Part shown: one piece after another, positions 24,411 to 33,064 of the stretch
Layout of the letters: each line of letters begins with the position of its first letter
Position numbering within the stretch: position 1 is the first letter of the stretch
From: Arthrobacter sp. Leaf337
GTDB lineage: Bacteria; Actinomycetota; Actinomycetes; Actinomycetales; Micrococcaceae
Reading direction: 5' to 3'
NCBI RefSeq assembly: GCF_001423745.1
Contig: NZ_LMPC01000028.1
Coordinates: 62,001 to 126,000, forward strand
DNA length: 64,000 nucleotides
Notes under the pieces: model-generated
What the model saw: the letters and a program-made list of their open reading frames with translations, nothing else
Database searches by the model: none
What the model was told of the DNA's origin: nothing
Translations under genes and position numbers: made by a program

Positions 24411-24694
24411 GGTCAATCGCTTATCACCAACGCCTAGCCTAGCTAGAGGCCATTGCCCCCGTCCTTGCCGTGAAAACAAGCAACGCAAGTTTTTAGCGGG
24501 CAAGCCAAAGCGAGCACTTCGGCGAACATCCGGCTGCTCGGCCCCTGAAGGCCCGGGGCTCAGCTGGTGAATTCGTTGGCGCCGAGGGGGAAGTCCCAGT
24601 GGCCGATCCCGTTGCCGGCGAGGCCCACGGTGATCAGACCCATTCCTTCGAGCCAGTGCGCCATTTTCAGGCCGCCGACATCCAGCGGCCACCT

Positions 24695-24806
24695 ATCGCG
24701 GGGACGGCAAGACCGACGCTCTGGTGGAATACTTCCCTTCGCTCGAGTGGGCGTTCGATCACTCCAGAAAAGCGCCCCTCATCCTTCTCGGGCGGCTACT
24801 GATCCG
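24695..24806 (+). pseudogene. Internally deleted IS110 transposase fragment
   Basis: A frame reading YRGDGKTDALVEYFPSLEWA and on to FDHSRKAPLILLGRLL joins two parts of the second IS110 transposase that are normally separated by about 50 residues (YRGEGKTDAKDAA and LLEYFPALERAFDYSRSKAALFLL). It is a short internally deleted remnant. Confidence 0.7.
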
Positions 24807-24814
24807 GTTATCTT

Positions 24815-25102
24815 TCAGTGGGCGCGCGCGGTATCGGCTGTTACTGCGAACCGGTGTGCCGTGTTTCGGCTTGGAGGGCTTTGGGCGGGTTGGATTCGGG
24901 GCTGAACGGGTTCGCCGTGATGGTTTCGGCTCCGGTCGCGTATGAGGCCCGTTCCGATTTCTCTGGTGGCCGTGATCCCGGCTACTGCGGCCTGTTTCGT
25001 GGGAAATATCGTCGATACCGCTACGGTGTGGCCCGATTTGTCGACGAGCCGGAAGCGGTATCCGCCGTTGGGTGCGTCAAGTAGTTCAAAGTGTCCGGAC
25101 AT
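24815..25102 (-). CDS. YegP-like DUF1508 protein
   Basis: 95 residues. The first 55 match the DUF1508/YegP fold (HFELLDAPNGGYRFRLVDKSGHTVAVSTIFPTKQAAVAGITATRE), usually a single or tandem domain of about 50 residues; the polar Pro/Arg-rich tail is extra and may be non-structured. GGAAGG lies eight bases before the ATG. Function of the family is unknown. Confidence 0.75.
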   Translation of the reverse strand: MSGHFELLDAPNGGYRFRLVDKSGHTVAVSTIFPTKQAAVAGITATREIGTGLIRDRSRNHHGEPVQPRIQPAQSPPSRNTAHRFAVTADTARAH

Positions 25103-25265
25103 GGGGATTACCTTCCCTTCTCCCTTCCTCGCGAGAATGATTTAAGGGTACTCCTGGACGTATCGTGCTGGCTCGCTGTCTTCGGCGGGCAGCTTAGCCC
25201 GTTTCCTGCTCGCCAGGGCGGTGTTCGCCGTTGGCTCCCTCGGTGGGCGCGGAGCCGGAGGTGTC

Positions 25266-25556
25266 CTATTCCTCGTTGTCCGGGCGGGCATCGGGGGTTT
25301 CGGTCAGGTCATCTGAGTAGGGTGCCCGGAGCCGGGGCACGGCGTCGATGAGTTCGTTGGCGGCCATGGCCAGCAGATCCCGCTGCACCCTGGGAAGGGA
25401 CAGCAGGCCCTGGAGGTAGGCTTCGACTTCGTATTCGCCGGCCGCGCCGCCGATGCTGAAGTAGTTCAGCCAGAGTTCCCCGACGGTGATATCCACCGCT
25501 TGCAGTGCCGCCCGCAGCTGACTGCGCTGTTCGGGTTCGGTGGGATCGAAGCCCAT
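25266..25556 (-). CDS. Small hypothetical protein, paralogue of 12447-12668
   Basis: 96 residues. Shares with the 12447 protein the sequence pattern L-x-L-x-YFS-x-GG, V-x-AYLQGLLSL, DLLAMAANELID and APYS. Acidic C-terminal tail (DDLTETPDARPDNEE). AGGG lies before the ATG. It is transcribed downstream of, and 10 bp from, the GAF-ANTAR gene, so the two are one operon and may work together. Confidence 0.7.
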   Translation of the reverse strand: MGFDPTEPEQRSQLRAALQAVDITVGELWLNYFSIGGAAGEYEVEAYLQGLLSLPRVQRDLLAMAANELIDAVPRLRAPYSDDLTETPDARPDNEE

Positions 25557-25565
25557 CGTGTTGCC

Positions 25566-26285
25566 CTAGTTCCGGTCGGCCGGCGTTCCGGCGGTGAGTT
25601 CGGCGCTGAGCTGGACCAGGGTGGTGTCCCTTTCGCGGGCCTGCTGCATCAGGTGTTGCAGGGCCGCCTCGTGGTTGAGGCCGTGGCGTTCCATCAGGAT
25701 TCCGCAGGCCCGGTTGATGGTGTCGCGGCGGTGCAGTGCGGTTTGCAGGTTTTCGCTGATGCGGTGCGGGGCTTCGCTGGTTTGGATGTGGGAGAGCAGG
25801 GTGGCCGCGGGGGCGGCGAACAGCTCCAGTAACTGGCCTGTGCCTGGATCGTATGCGGCGGGCAGTGCCGCGTAGATTTTCAGCGCCCCGATGCATTCCT
25901 TCCCAGTCACGAGCGCGGCGCTTACGACCGAGCGGATGGGCAGTGATGAAACTGCCGCGCTCCACTGCGGCCAGCGCGGGTCAGTCCGGACGTCGTCGAC
26001 GAGCACGGTTTCTTCGGCTGCCCAGGCTGTCAGGCATGGGCCTTGCCCGAGCTCGTATTGGAGGGCGTCGGCCCGTTGGACGACACGGTCGGTGAATCCG
26101 GCGCTGGTCCGGCGGCCATGGGTATCCATGAGGGACACCCCGGCCCCGATCGTGCCCGGAATGGCGTCCTTGATGGCCCGGGCCAGGATCTGCACAGCAC
26201 GGTCGACTTTTTCTTCGGTGAGGAGGAGGCCCTTGATACGGCCGACGGCAGTGGAGAGTTCATCAAGGGGAAGATTCTGTTCCAT
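25566..26285 (-). CDS. GAF-ANTAR antitermination regulator
   Basis: 239 residues from the ATG at 26283-26285 (GGAGG eight bases upstream). N-terminal GAF domain (about 25-165, ...GVSLMDTHGRRTSAGFTD...YELGQGPCLTAWAA...) and C-terminal ANTAR domain (about 180-235, ISENLQTALHRRDTINRACGILMERHGLNHEAALQHLMQQARE). ANTAR domains bind paired hairpins in nascent RNA and prevent termination. This architecture is abundant in Arthrobacter and related genera. It forms an operon with the small gene at 25266. Confidence 0.92.
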   Translation of the reverse strand: MEQNLPLDELSTAVGRIKGLLLTEEKVDRAVQILARAIKDAIPGTIGAGVSLMDTHGRRTSAGFTDRVVQRADALQYELGQGPCLTAWAAEETVLVDDVRTDPRWPQWSAAVSSLPIRSVVSAALVTGKECIGALKIYAALPAAYDPGTGQLLELFAAPAATLLSHIQTSEAPHRISENLQTALHRRDTINRACGILMERHGLNHEAALQHLMQQARERDTTLVQLSAELTAGTPADRN

Positions 26286-26596
26286 TAGCATTCCCTCCGG
26301 TCAGTTCCGGGCGGACCAGCCTCGGAACGGTGCGGAAGTAAGCCACCGCGCACAAAACCATGCGCCATCTTCAGCATAGACCCTTACAGCGTGGTGCCTC
26401 CCTTCCCAACCGGAGGGAACCGCGTTCATAGTCAGGGCGCAAGAGCTGTGCCGCCGAAGACACCGATGATGACGGCAGACCGTGACTGTTCCCGGCATGA
26501 TGAGCGAACCTTCCGAGACCGCGTTCGGCCGCGGCCGCCGTCGGCGCTGTCGGACACGCCGGGTGGATCAGCAGGGATTTCGGAGCTCAGAAGTTC

Positions 26597-26625
26597 TTGC
26601 GAGCTTGAATTCGTAGTGCTATTAA
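26597..26625 (+). promoter_or_regulatory. Probable hsp20 promoter
   Basis: TTGCGA, 17-bp spacer, TATTAA, 56 bp upstream of the Hsp20 ATG. An 18-bp inverted repeat CTATCA-N6-TGATAG (26653-26670) lies between the promoter and the GGAGG ribosome binding site and could be an operator or an RNA hairpin that masks the ribosome binding site. Confidence 0.55.
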
Positions 26626-26680
26626 ATCTGTATCAGCGGATATACATCCGGTCTATCAATTGGGTGATAGGAGGTATGTG

Positions 26681-27106
26681 ATGTTGATGATCAACGACCC
26701 GTTCCGCCAGTTCGACCGTCTGGCCCAGCAGGTCCTGGGCACGGCTGAACGCCCCGCCGCGATGCCTATGGACGCCTGGCGCGAAGGGAATGAATTTGTG
26801 GTTGCGATGGATCTGCCCGGTGTCGACGTCGAGTCTGTGGACCTGGACGTCGAGCAGAATGTCCTGACGATCAAGGCCGAGCGGAAGAATCCAGTCGGCG
26901 AGGACACCGAGATGTTCGCTTCCGAACGTCCTCGCGGTGTGTTCAGCCGGCAACTGGTGCTAGGTGAGGCCCTGGAGACCGAGAACGTCAAGGCCAGCTA
27001 CGACGGAGGTGTCCTGATCGTGCGGATCCCTGTTGCCGAGCAGGCGAAGCCCCGCAGGATTGAAATCGATACCGGAGACCAGCAGCAGCAGATCAGCGCC
27101 GCTTAA
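26681..27106 (+). CDS. Small heat-shock protein Hsp20
   Basis: 141 residues from the ATG at 26681, preceded by AGGAGG at ideal distance. Alpha-crystallin domain from about 30-130: PMDAWREGNEFVVAMDLPGVDVESVDLDVEQNVLTIKAERK, then RGVFSRQLVLGEALETENVKASYDGGVLIVRIPVAE. ATP-independent holdase for unfolded proteins. Monocistronic, with a hairpin terminator at 27211. Common on actinobacterial plasmids and stress islands. Confidence 0.93.
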   Translation: MLMINDPFRQFDRLAQQVLGTAERPAAMPMDAWREGNEFVVAMDLPGVDVESVDLDVEQNVLTIKAERKNPVGEDTEMFASERPRGVFSRQLVLGEALETENVKASYDGGVLIVRIPVAEQAKPRRIEIDTGDQQQQISAA

Positions 27107-27210
27107 TGGACCGGACGGGACGCCTCGGGCAAGAGCTGCATCTTGGGCGGCTGACCTTTCTGGCGGACGCCGACGCCTTGTAGAGAAGCAGTGGGGATCC
27201 CGCCCGTACC

Positions 27211-27241
27211 GTGGTCCCCGGCCAACACAGCCGGGGACCAC
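27211..27241 (+). terminator. Hairpin terminator after hsp20
   Basis: Perfect 12-bp arms GTGGTCCCCGGC and GCCGGGGACCAC with loop CAACACA, about 105 bp after the hsp20 stop codon. Confidence 0.6.
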
Positions 27242-27391
27242 GTCACCCGCCCTGCAGAGCATCACCCAGCTGCCTTTCCCGATTGCGCGGCTCGATCGCG
27301 GGTCTTGATCGCCTGTCGTGAGGTCCTCTTCCTCTGCCTGATCCGTCGACGTCGGTGAAATGGTCCGCTTCGAAGCCTGGGCGGGTGACCG

Positions 27392-27467
27392 GCACCTGTA
27401 GCTCAGCTGGCAGAGCAGTGGACTTTTAATCCTCGGGTCGTGGGTTCGAATCCCACCGGGTGCACCA
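27392..27467 (+). tRNA. tRNA-Lys (anticodon TTT)
   Basis: Complete cloverleaf with CCA encoded: acceptor GCACCTG/CGGGTGC, D arm GCTC-AGCTGGCA-GAGC, anticodon loop CTTTTAA (anticodon TTT), T arm GTGGG-TTCGAAT-CCCAC. The anticodon stem GTGGA/TCCTC has one T-T mismatch at 28-42, which is slightly unusual. It stands alone among accessory genes. Confidence 0.93.
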
Positions 27468-27616
27468 TTGGTTGGTATCGTCCCTTCCCCTCGCCCGGAA
27501 GCGGTGCTGGCCGGCAGAGATAGCACTGGGCACGGAATGAAGTGTTCCCCTCAGTTCCTTCCGGGGATCCGGTTCTTTCCTCCGGATGCGGGGATGGGCC
27601 CTCTGATTGCCGAGGG

Positions 27617-28486
27617 TTAGGTATGGGGCGTGTTTCCGATGAACGTCCCGGGCGGCATCCGGGCGCCGAACACGGGACCTGGTTCCGGCCTCTTGGCCTG
27701 CCGGTCTTCGACGGAGATCCGTTGTTTGATCCGCTGCAGGACCCAGGGGACCAGATGGTCGCGTGCCCAGACCAGGTCATCTGCCCTGGCTTCGCGCCAG
27801 CTGCGCTCGGGCAGGTCTTTGGGTGTCATCGGCCGCAGGGTGTGGGGGATATTCAGGGTGTCCAGGACCATCATGGCTATGGTGTGCTGGCCCAGCGGGG
27901 AGAAGTGCAGCCGGTCAGGGTCCCACATCAGCGCGTTCGTCAGCTGACGCAACGCCCAGAGGTCCGCGATCACGGCGTCATGGCGGGCAGCGATGGTCCG
28001 CAGATTCTCGTTGAAGACGGCCACCCTCCCGCGGACCTGTCCGAAGACCGGTGTCGCGCCCCAGTCCGGGCCCGTGAACAGCACCACCGTTGCCCCTGTG
28101 GAGGCCAGCAGTTCCACGCCGGCATCCATCCGTACCGCGAGTTTATCGGGATCGCTCCTGTGGAAAATCAGGTCGTTGCCCCCGGCATTGAGCGTGATCA
28201 GATCCGGCTGCAGGGCCAGCGCTGGGCCCACCTGCTCATCCAGGATCTGCTGGAGCAGCAGTCCCCGGACAGCCAGGTTCGCATAGGCGAAATCCTCGTG
28301 CCCGATGCTCAGTTCTTCGGCGACCCGGTCAGCCCAGCCCCGCAGGCCTCCCGGGCTGCGCGGTTCCGGATCCCCGACACCTTCCGTGAACGAATCACCC
28401 AGGGCCACATAACGGCTCCACGGATGCAGGCGGGCCCGCGAATCAACGGAACCACCCTGCGGACTGTCGGCGCCAGGGGCGTTCAT
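27617..28486 (-). CDS. SGNH/GDSL-family hydrolase
   Basis: 289 residues from the ATG at 28484-28486. All SGNH blocks are present: YVALGDSFTEGVGDP (nucleophile Ser), a block II Gly, NAGGNDLI (block III) and DPDRLHFSPLGQHTIA (block V Asp and His). No signal peptide from this start, so probably cytoplasmic; esterase, lipase or carbohydrate deacetylase activities are all known in the family. The frame is open further upstream but looks non-coding there. The tRNA-Lys lies just beyond its 3' end. Confidence 0.88.
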   Translation of the reverse strand: MNAPGADSPQGGSVDSRARLHPWSRYVALGDSFTEGVGDPEPRSPGGLRGWADRVAEELSIGHEDFAYANLAVRGLLLQQILDEQVGPALALQPDLITLNAGGNDLIFHRSDPDKLAVRMDAGVELLASTGATVVLFTGPDWGATPVFGQVRGRVAVFNENLRTIAARHDAVIADLWALRQLTNALMWDPDRLHFSPLGQHTIAMMVLDTLNIPHTLRPMTPKDLPERSWREARADDLVWARDHLVPWVLQRIKQRISVEDRQAKRPEPGPVFGARMPPGTFIGNTPHT

Positions 28487-28925
28487 TCCCTCATACTGCC
28501 CCCAAGACACGGCGGGCGCCATGCCCGCCGCGGCCCGGAACACGAAGCCGCATGAGGTCGACTCCGGCATCGTCGGCGCACTGACCAGGGGGACGAGCTG
28601 CCCATGACCACCTACTTCGACGAATGAGCCGGACACGGTCGCTGCTGAAACCGCGTGGCAGACGGACAAAGCGAACCGACCGTGGGCATTTTCGCCCACC
28701 CCGGCGGGGCCGGATCCGGCACTCCTTCAACGCCGCTGGTAACGGGCGCGGGTCAGCACCGACCGGGCCGGGCGCGGCAGTTTGGCAGCAGCGCCGCCAC
28801 CGAGCAATGCACCACCGGGACTGGCACGTGCACCACGCCTGGCCCGGACCCGGAACCCCTTGACCAACGTCGGGCCGGGACAGGAGAGTTCTGACAAATT
28901 CCTGATCCGCGTCAGGCGGCAAACT
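28487..28925. other. Intergenic region without supported gene
   Basis: About 440 bp upstream of the SGNH gene. Open frames here are compositional (Arg/Pro/Gly-rich) and carry no recognisable domain. Confidence 0.3.
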
Positions 28926-29483
28926 CTAGCTACGGAGAGTTTTCAGTGCAGTAGACCAGGAGATGAGCTGTTCCAGGAGCGGTTCCAGCGCCTCTTCAGC
29001 GACCTGACTGGGGGTGAATGTGGTCGCGTTCTCGAAATCCGTAGCAAAGGGGAGCGCCACCTGGGCACGGACGTCGGCAATCTGGAGCTCCCCGGCGATC
29101 AGACGCAGGTTTTCGACGGCGCGAACACCGCCGGCACTTCCGTAGGAGACGAAGCCTGCGGCCTTGTTGTTCCACTCGGCGTAGAGGAAATCCAAAGCGT
29201 TCTTCAATGCCCCGGGAACGGAGTGATTGTATTCAGCCGTGACAAAGACAAAGCCGTCAAACCCGGAGATCGTCTCAGCCCAGATCCTGGTGTGCTCGTG
29301 CCGGTAATCCCCCATGGAGGGAGGCAGCGGCTCATCCAGCAGCGGCAGCCTGAAGTCAGCGAGGTCCAGCAGCTCGAAGTCTGCACCGCCTCGGGATATG
29401 GCTCTGGTCAGTACCCAGTCCGCCACCTGCTTGCTGCGCCGGCCCGGCCTGGTGCTCCCGACCACCACGGCGATCTTCACCAT
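28926..29483 (-). CDS. NAD(P)H-dependent FMN reductase
   Basis: 185 residues from the ATG at 29481-29483, which has AAAGGGAG eight bases upstream. Flavodoxin-like NADPH:FMN oxidoreductase family: phosphate-binding loop VVVGSTRPGRRSKQVADW, then FVFVTAEYNHSVPGALKNALDFL and GFVSYGSAGGVRAVENLR. Such enzymes reduce quinones, azo dyes or free FMN using NAD(P)H in the cytosol. Likely a redox-stress enzyme here. Single gene. Confidence 0.9.
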   Translation of the reverse strand: MVKIAVVVGSTRPGRRSKQVADWVLTRAISRGGADFELLDLADFRLPLLDEPLPPSMGDYRHEHTRIWAETISGFDGFVFVTAEYNHSVPGALKNALDFLYAEWNNKAAGFVSYGSAGGVRAVENLRLIAGELQIADVRAQVALPFATDFENATTFTPSQVAEEALEPLLEQLISWSTALKTLRS

Positions 29484-29713
29484 GTGAACCACTCCCTTTC
29501 GGTATCAGCCCTTTTGGGCCCACACTACGCGCACGGCGTGGAACGGTCCGCGCCACGGGCCCTCCACCCCGCGCGGCCCTCCGCTGCGGAAGCTGGGCCA
29601 CCTCCAAACTCAGCAGACGGGACCAACACCGGATGCGGTGTGCCCAGGTAGGTGCGCAGCCGGTCGACCTGACCACCCGATCTTTTCGCTGTGGGCGCAT
29701 TGGGTCGAAAGAG

Positions 29714-30013
29714 TCAGCCTTCACACTCGGTGCAGTACTTCCTTCCGTCTTTCTCCACGGCCAACTGGCTGCGATGGTGGACAAGGAAGCAGGACATGCA
29801 GGTGAATTCGTCCGACTGAACAGGCACGATCCGGACCAGCAGTTCCTCGTTGGAGAGGTCCGCGCCGGGCAGTTCAAAACTGTCGGCGAGGTCAGCCTCA
29901 TCCAGATCAATGACAGCGGCACCCGAAGCGCCCTTTTCGGATTTCAACTCCTCGAGCGGCTCCCTGACGTCGCCCTCGTGCGCCGATCTGGGCGCGTCGT
30001 AGTCGATGGACAC
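29714..30013 (-). CDS. DUF4193 family zinc-ribbon-like protein (copy 1)
   Basis: 99 residues from the GTG at 30011-30013. DUF4193 features: N-terminal SIDYDAPR, an acidic middle, then EFTCMSCFLVHHRSQLAVEKDGRKYCTECEG, two CxxC pairs for a metal. Actinobacterial family of unknown function, possibly RNA-polymerase or stress associated. A diverged paralogue is at 39818-40120 inside the large transposon. Confidence 0.88.
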   Translation of the reverse strand: MSIDYDAPRSAHEGDVREPLEELKSEKGASGAAVIDLDEADLADSFELPGADLSNEELLVRIVPVQSDEFTCMSCFLVHHRSQLAVEKDGRKYCTECEG

Positions 30014-30595
30014 CCTGATTCTCCTTCGATTCTTCGCGGACAAATTCCCGACAACCACGATGAAACCCAAAAGGAAACATCAATATTCCCGCGGACAATA
30101 ATGACCGAACATGGTGCTGCCAGGCGCGCTTTGGAGCAATCCATGTTCGTCAGCCCGGTTTCGATCCTCTTCGGCCGGCGGGACCCTCGGTATGGACCGG
30201 GCGAACGCGACGTGCCCACGAGGGCGTCCCATAGTCCCGTGATCCAGCGCTCATCGGGGTCCGACGAGACAGCACGGATCCCTGCAAGTAAGACAGCCAC
30301 GGGGGGGGAAACAGGTAGTTGACACTTAGGTCCGTGAGGCATTTTTCTGAGTCCTGGAGGTCACTCTCGGCGGTAGCGATGCGAATGCCCGGCACAATGG
30401 TGACACCGGCATTGGCATGCTTCTCCCGACTGTCGGGTCCGTGCCCGTACGACCGTCTGAACCGGGGCTGGCGCGGCGATTTCCTGCCGAGACCATTGCG
30501 CATCCCAGGTCGCGGGCGTCCCTCATAAAGAATTTAGCAGCTGAAAAGGTCTCTTGGCTCTATCGAGAAGCGCGGACGCTGGGGACCATCGGATT
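30014..30595. other. Intergenic region without supported gene
   Basis: About 580 bp between DUF4193 and the next small gene. It holds a run of nine G near 30302 and no frame with a recognisable protein. Confidence 0.3.
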
Positions 30596-30793
30596 ATGAA
30601 CAACGAGCATGACCATGACCCGGCACATCCCATGCCACGGGAGTCGAGGGACGGGCACGTCCCGGGCGCCGGAAGCCCTACAACCAGACAACTGCGTACC
30701 GTGGGCCAGCGCCGCCGGGACGCGGAACTGAAACTGGAGCAGCATCTGATGGAAGCCCGGCACCAGAAAGAACCGCACAACAAGGTCCTCTAA
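30596..30793 (+). CDS. Small charged hypothetical protein
   Basis: 65 residues from the ATG at 30596. His/Asp/Arg-rich N-terminus (MNNEHDHDPAHPMPRESRDGH) and a helical C-terminus (TVGQRRRDAELKLEQHLMEARHQKEPHNKVL). No known domain and only a weak ribosome binding site. Confidence 0.4.
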   Translation: MNNEHDHDPAHPMPRESRDGHVPGAGSPTTRQLRTVGQRRRDAELKLEQHLMEARHQKEPHNKVL

Positions 30794-30920
30794 GCCGGTG
30801 CCTTCAAGCGCGCATTGACCTTGCACGGTGGGCACGCCACCGCGTCTCAGCAAGATGTTCGCCACTGAACCTCGCGTTCAACTGCGACCAGCGATGCGCA
30901 AGTCGGGCAGGTGAGGGTAG

Positions 30921-31190
30921 GTGACCGCCATCAGGAGGACGACAGTACACGGGACTGGGACAGTGAAGGCCTCAGACGCTATTGGACCGAGGGTTTCGAA
31001 CTATATAGTGCCGGAACGCCTGGAGGATCTGCGGGGGGACTGGGCGGAACTCACTGAGGCAGCAAGAGGCTCGGAGGTGATCGACTTTCATGCCTGCACC
31101 CGGTCTGGCCAGCCATGGGTGGAAGACTCAGCTGCTGTTAGGGCAGCCGGGGCGACGCTCCGCGAGTTCCCGGCCGTGGACGAGCCATAG
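30921..31190 (+). CDS. Small hypothetical protein
   Basis: 89 residues from the GTG at 30921. The C-terminal half (LRGDWAELTEAARGSEVIDFHACTRSGQPWVEDSAAVRAAGATLREF) looks like a folded small domain. No family recognised. It starts a co-directional run of genes that leads to the umuDC cassette. Confidence 0.5.
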   Translation: MTAIRRTTVHGTGTVKASDAIGPRVSNYIVPERLEDLRGDWAELTEAARGSEVIDFHACTRSGQPWVEDSAAVRAAGATLREFPAVDEP

Positions 31191-31255
31191 GCAACTTAGC
31201 GCCCCGCCGGGCACACGGAAAGCGGGTAGTGTCTGCTGATGGCAGGATTGCTTCT

Positions 31256-31957
31256 GTGACGAGCAGACGCCAGCGCCGCGCCCCTGATGCTGAGTGGGTG
31301 CTGATGTACCGGAAGGGGCTCACGCCGGCCCGGATCGCCGGTCTGGTGAAGGCGTCGCCTGCCCTGGTCACCTATCACCTTTCTATCGCGAGGGAACAGG
31401 ACCCGGAGCTGCGGGTAGTCCACGAGGCGGCCGCCGGTGAACGGCCCGCCCGGGTCACCGGCCGGACCATGCAGCAGATGAATGATCTCCTCGCGATGGT
31501 CCAGGCCGAGGGCAGATACCCCTCCTCCAGAGCCGGTGGAGCGGCGGAGCGGGCGTTGGCCTCGTGGCTGCAGCGCCGCCGCCGGGACGCCGCTGAAGGA
31601 CGCCTCGCCCCTGCGGTCCGGGACGGGCTGGCGTGCCTGCCCGGCTGGCAGGACGGCCACCGCGCGGCCATCAACGAGGAACGCTGGCAGCAACGGCTGG
31701 CCGAGCTCACCGCATACCGGGCGGCGGGGCAGGACTGGCCGCGCCACAAGAAAACCGTCACTGATACGGAACATGATCTGGGCGTGTGGCTGCACACCCA
31801 GCGGTACAAGCTACGCCGCGGCGAGCTCGACCCGGCGAAGGAGACGGCCCTGAATGCGGCGGTGCCTGGCTGGTCCGCGGGTCGTACCCGCGGCAGGAAA
31901 GCCCGGCCCTCGCCGGACAGCGGTGGCGGGCCGGGTTTAGATTGGTCCTGTGAGTGA
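31256..31957 (+). CDS. Helicase-associated-domain DNA-binding protein
   Basis: About 233 residues (GTG at 31256; GTG at 31229 also possible). The N-terminus contains a helix-turn-helix-like stretch (YRKGLTPARIAGLVKASPALVTYHLSIA), followed by one degenerate and one clear helicase-associated domain (ERWQQRLAELTAYRAAGQDWPRHKKTVTDTEHDLGVWLHTQRYKLRRGELDPAKETALNAAVPGW), a three-helix DNA-binding fold here without a helicase. Common as a standalone protein in Arthrobacter mobile DNA. Its 3' end overlaps the next gene by 8 bases. Confidence 0.75.
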   Translation: MTSRRQRRAPDAEWVLMYRKGLTPARIAGLVKASPALVTYHLSIAREQDPELRVVHEAAAGERPARVTGRTMQQMNDLLAMVQAEGRYPSSRAGGAAERALASWLQRRRRDAAEGRLAPAVRDGLACLPGWQDGHRAAINEERWQQRLAELTAYRAAGQDWPRHKKTVTDTEHDLGVWLHTQRYKLRRGELDPAKETALNAAVPGWSAGRTRGRKARPSPDSGGGPGLDWSCE

Positions 31958-32402
31958 TGAACTGGTGATCAGGAAGGTCTGGCCGGCCCCGCGTGGCCGC
32001 TCTGTGGTCTCACCGTTTGAGGCATCGGAGGAGTTCACGCAGGCATGCTGGCAGGCCAACGAAGTCATCGCCGCCTCCCCCTCGGACCTGTTCTACAGCT
32101 CCACCATCGCCGGTGAGGAAGTCGTGCGCCTGATTGTCGTGGACCAGCCCGAGGTTGATCCCGGCTACGGGGTCCCCGAAGCCGGCGACGGACTCGAGAT
32201 CGACTTCATGGAAGTCGCCGAGAGCCGCCGCCGCCAGGGTTTCGGCACACAGGCCATTGAACTGCTGCGCCGACAGCATCCCGGACGGACCGTGTTCGCC
32301 AGGCCGCCCGAAACCGAAGAAGCCTTCTGGCAGTCCCTCGGCTGGGACCACGTCCGCCATTCCCGGAACGCCGACTATCCCCCGCTGTTCCTGAAACGCT
32401 GA
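31950..32402 (+). CDS. GNAT-like N-acetyltransferase
   Basis: 150 residues from the GTG at 31950. The central LEIDFMEVAESRRRQGFGTQAIELLRRQHPGRTVFARPPETEEAFWQSLGWDHV contains the GNAT motif A (V-x-x-x-x-R-x-x-G-x-G) and the following helix, then the FWQSLGW block typical of motif B. Substrate unknown. The start overlaps the preceding gene, implying cotranscription. Confidence 0.75.
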   Translation: MSDELVIRKVWPAPRGRSVVSPFEASEEFTQACWQANEVIAASPSDLFYSSTIAGEEVVRLIVVDQPEVDPGYGVPEAGDGLEIDFMEVAESRRRQGFGTQAIELLRRQHPGRTVFARPPETEEAFWQSLGWDHVRHSRNADYPPLFLKR

Positions 32403-32574
32403 CCACAACAGGCCCGCCCTTTAAGTCGCGGTGTCCGGGTTATGCCCACTGGGGCCAGGTGGAGCCCTCCGCACAGCTCAAAGCTGTCCCCATCGTGCAT
32501 GACCCGCCCGTTTCTGGCTGCGCCCGAAACGTGGATGGTTCTTTTGTCGCACCCCTCCGGGTAGGATGAATGAA

Positions 32575-32590
32575 TCGAACATATATTCGA
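32575..32590. promoter_or_regulatory. SOS (LexA) box of umuDC
   Basis: TCGAACATATATTCGA differs by one base in one half from the actinobacterial LexA consensus TCGAAC-N4-GTTCGA. It ends 13 bp before the GTG of the UmuD-like gene, the right place for LexA repression of the cassette. Confidence 0.75.
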
Positions 32591-32603
32591 ATAAAGGTGT
32601 GTT

Positions 32604-33035
32604 GTGGGCGTTATTGTCGGTCCCCGCGTGATAGAGGCGGGTGTGTCGTTGTTGTCGGTGCTGGTCTCTCCGGTGCCGGTTGCGGCGGGGTTCCCCTCGC
32701 CGGCGCAGGACTACTTTGATGGCCGGATCGACCTGAACGAACATCTGATCAAGGACATCACCAGCACCTATGTGGTGCGGGTGTCCGGGGAGTCGATGGA
32801 AGGCGCTGGGATCAGCGACGGCGATGAGCTGATCGTCAACCGGGCCCTGGAACCGGTGGACGGGTCCGTGGTCGTCGCGGTTCTGGACGGGGAGCTGACG
32901 ATCAAGCGGCTTCGGATCACGCCGGCCGGGGTGATGCTGCAGGCGGAGAACCCGGCCTATCCGGACATCCGGGTCCCGGCGTTATCGGACCTGGTCATTT
33001 GGGGTGTGGCCACCCGATGCCTTCATTACGTTTAG
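32604..33035 (+). CDS. umuD: UmuD-like S24 peptidase
   Basis: 143 residues. Cleavage-site region VAAGFPSPAQDY (Ala-Gly), catalytic Ser in VSGESMEGAGI and catalytic Lys in LTIKRLRI. It matches UmuD in length and layout (no LexA DNA-binding domain). After RecA-assisted self-cleavage, UmuD' activates the polymerase encoded next. An SOS box lies directly upstream and umuC starts about 30 bp downstream. Confidence 0.93.
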   Translation: MGVIVGPRVIEAGVSLLSVLVSPVPVAAGFPSPAQDYFDGRIDLNEHLIKDITSTYVVRVSGESMEGAGISDGDELIVNRALEPVDGSVVVAVLDGELTIKRLRITPAGVMLQAENPAYPDIRVPALSDLVIWGVATRCLHYV

Positions 33036-33064
33036 GGCAGGGGCCATGTCTAAAGCCGGCTGTG

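Noticed and set aside
30150..30503. 117-codon minus-strand frame in the 30-kb gap
   Set aside because: Part of it looks protein-like but there is no ribosome binding site, domain or neighbour logic.
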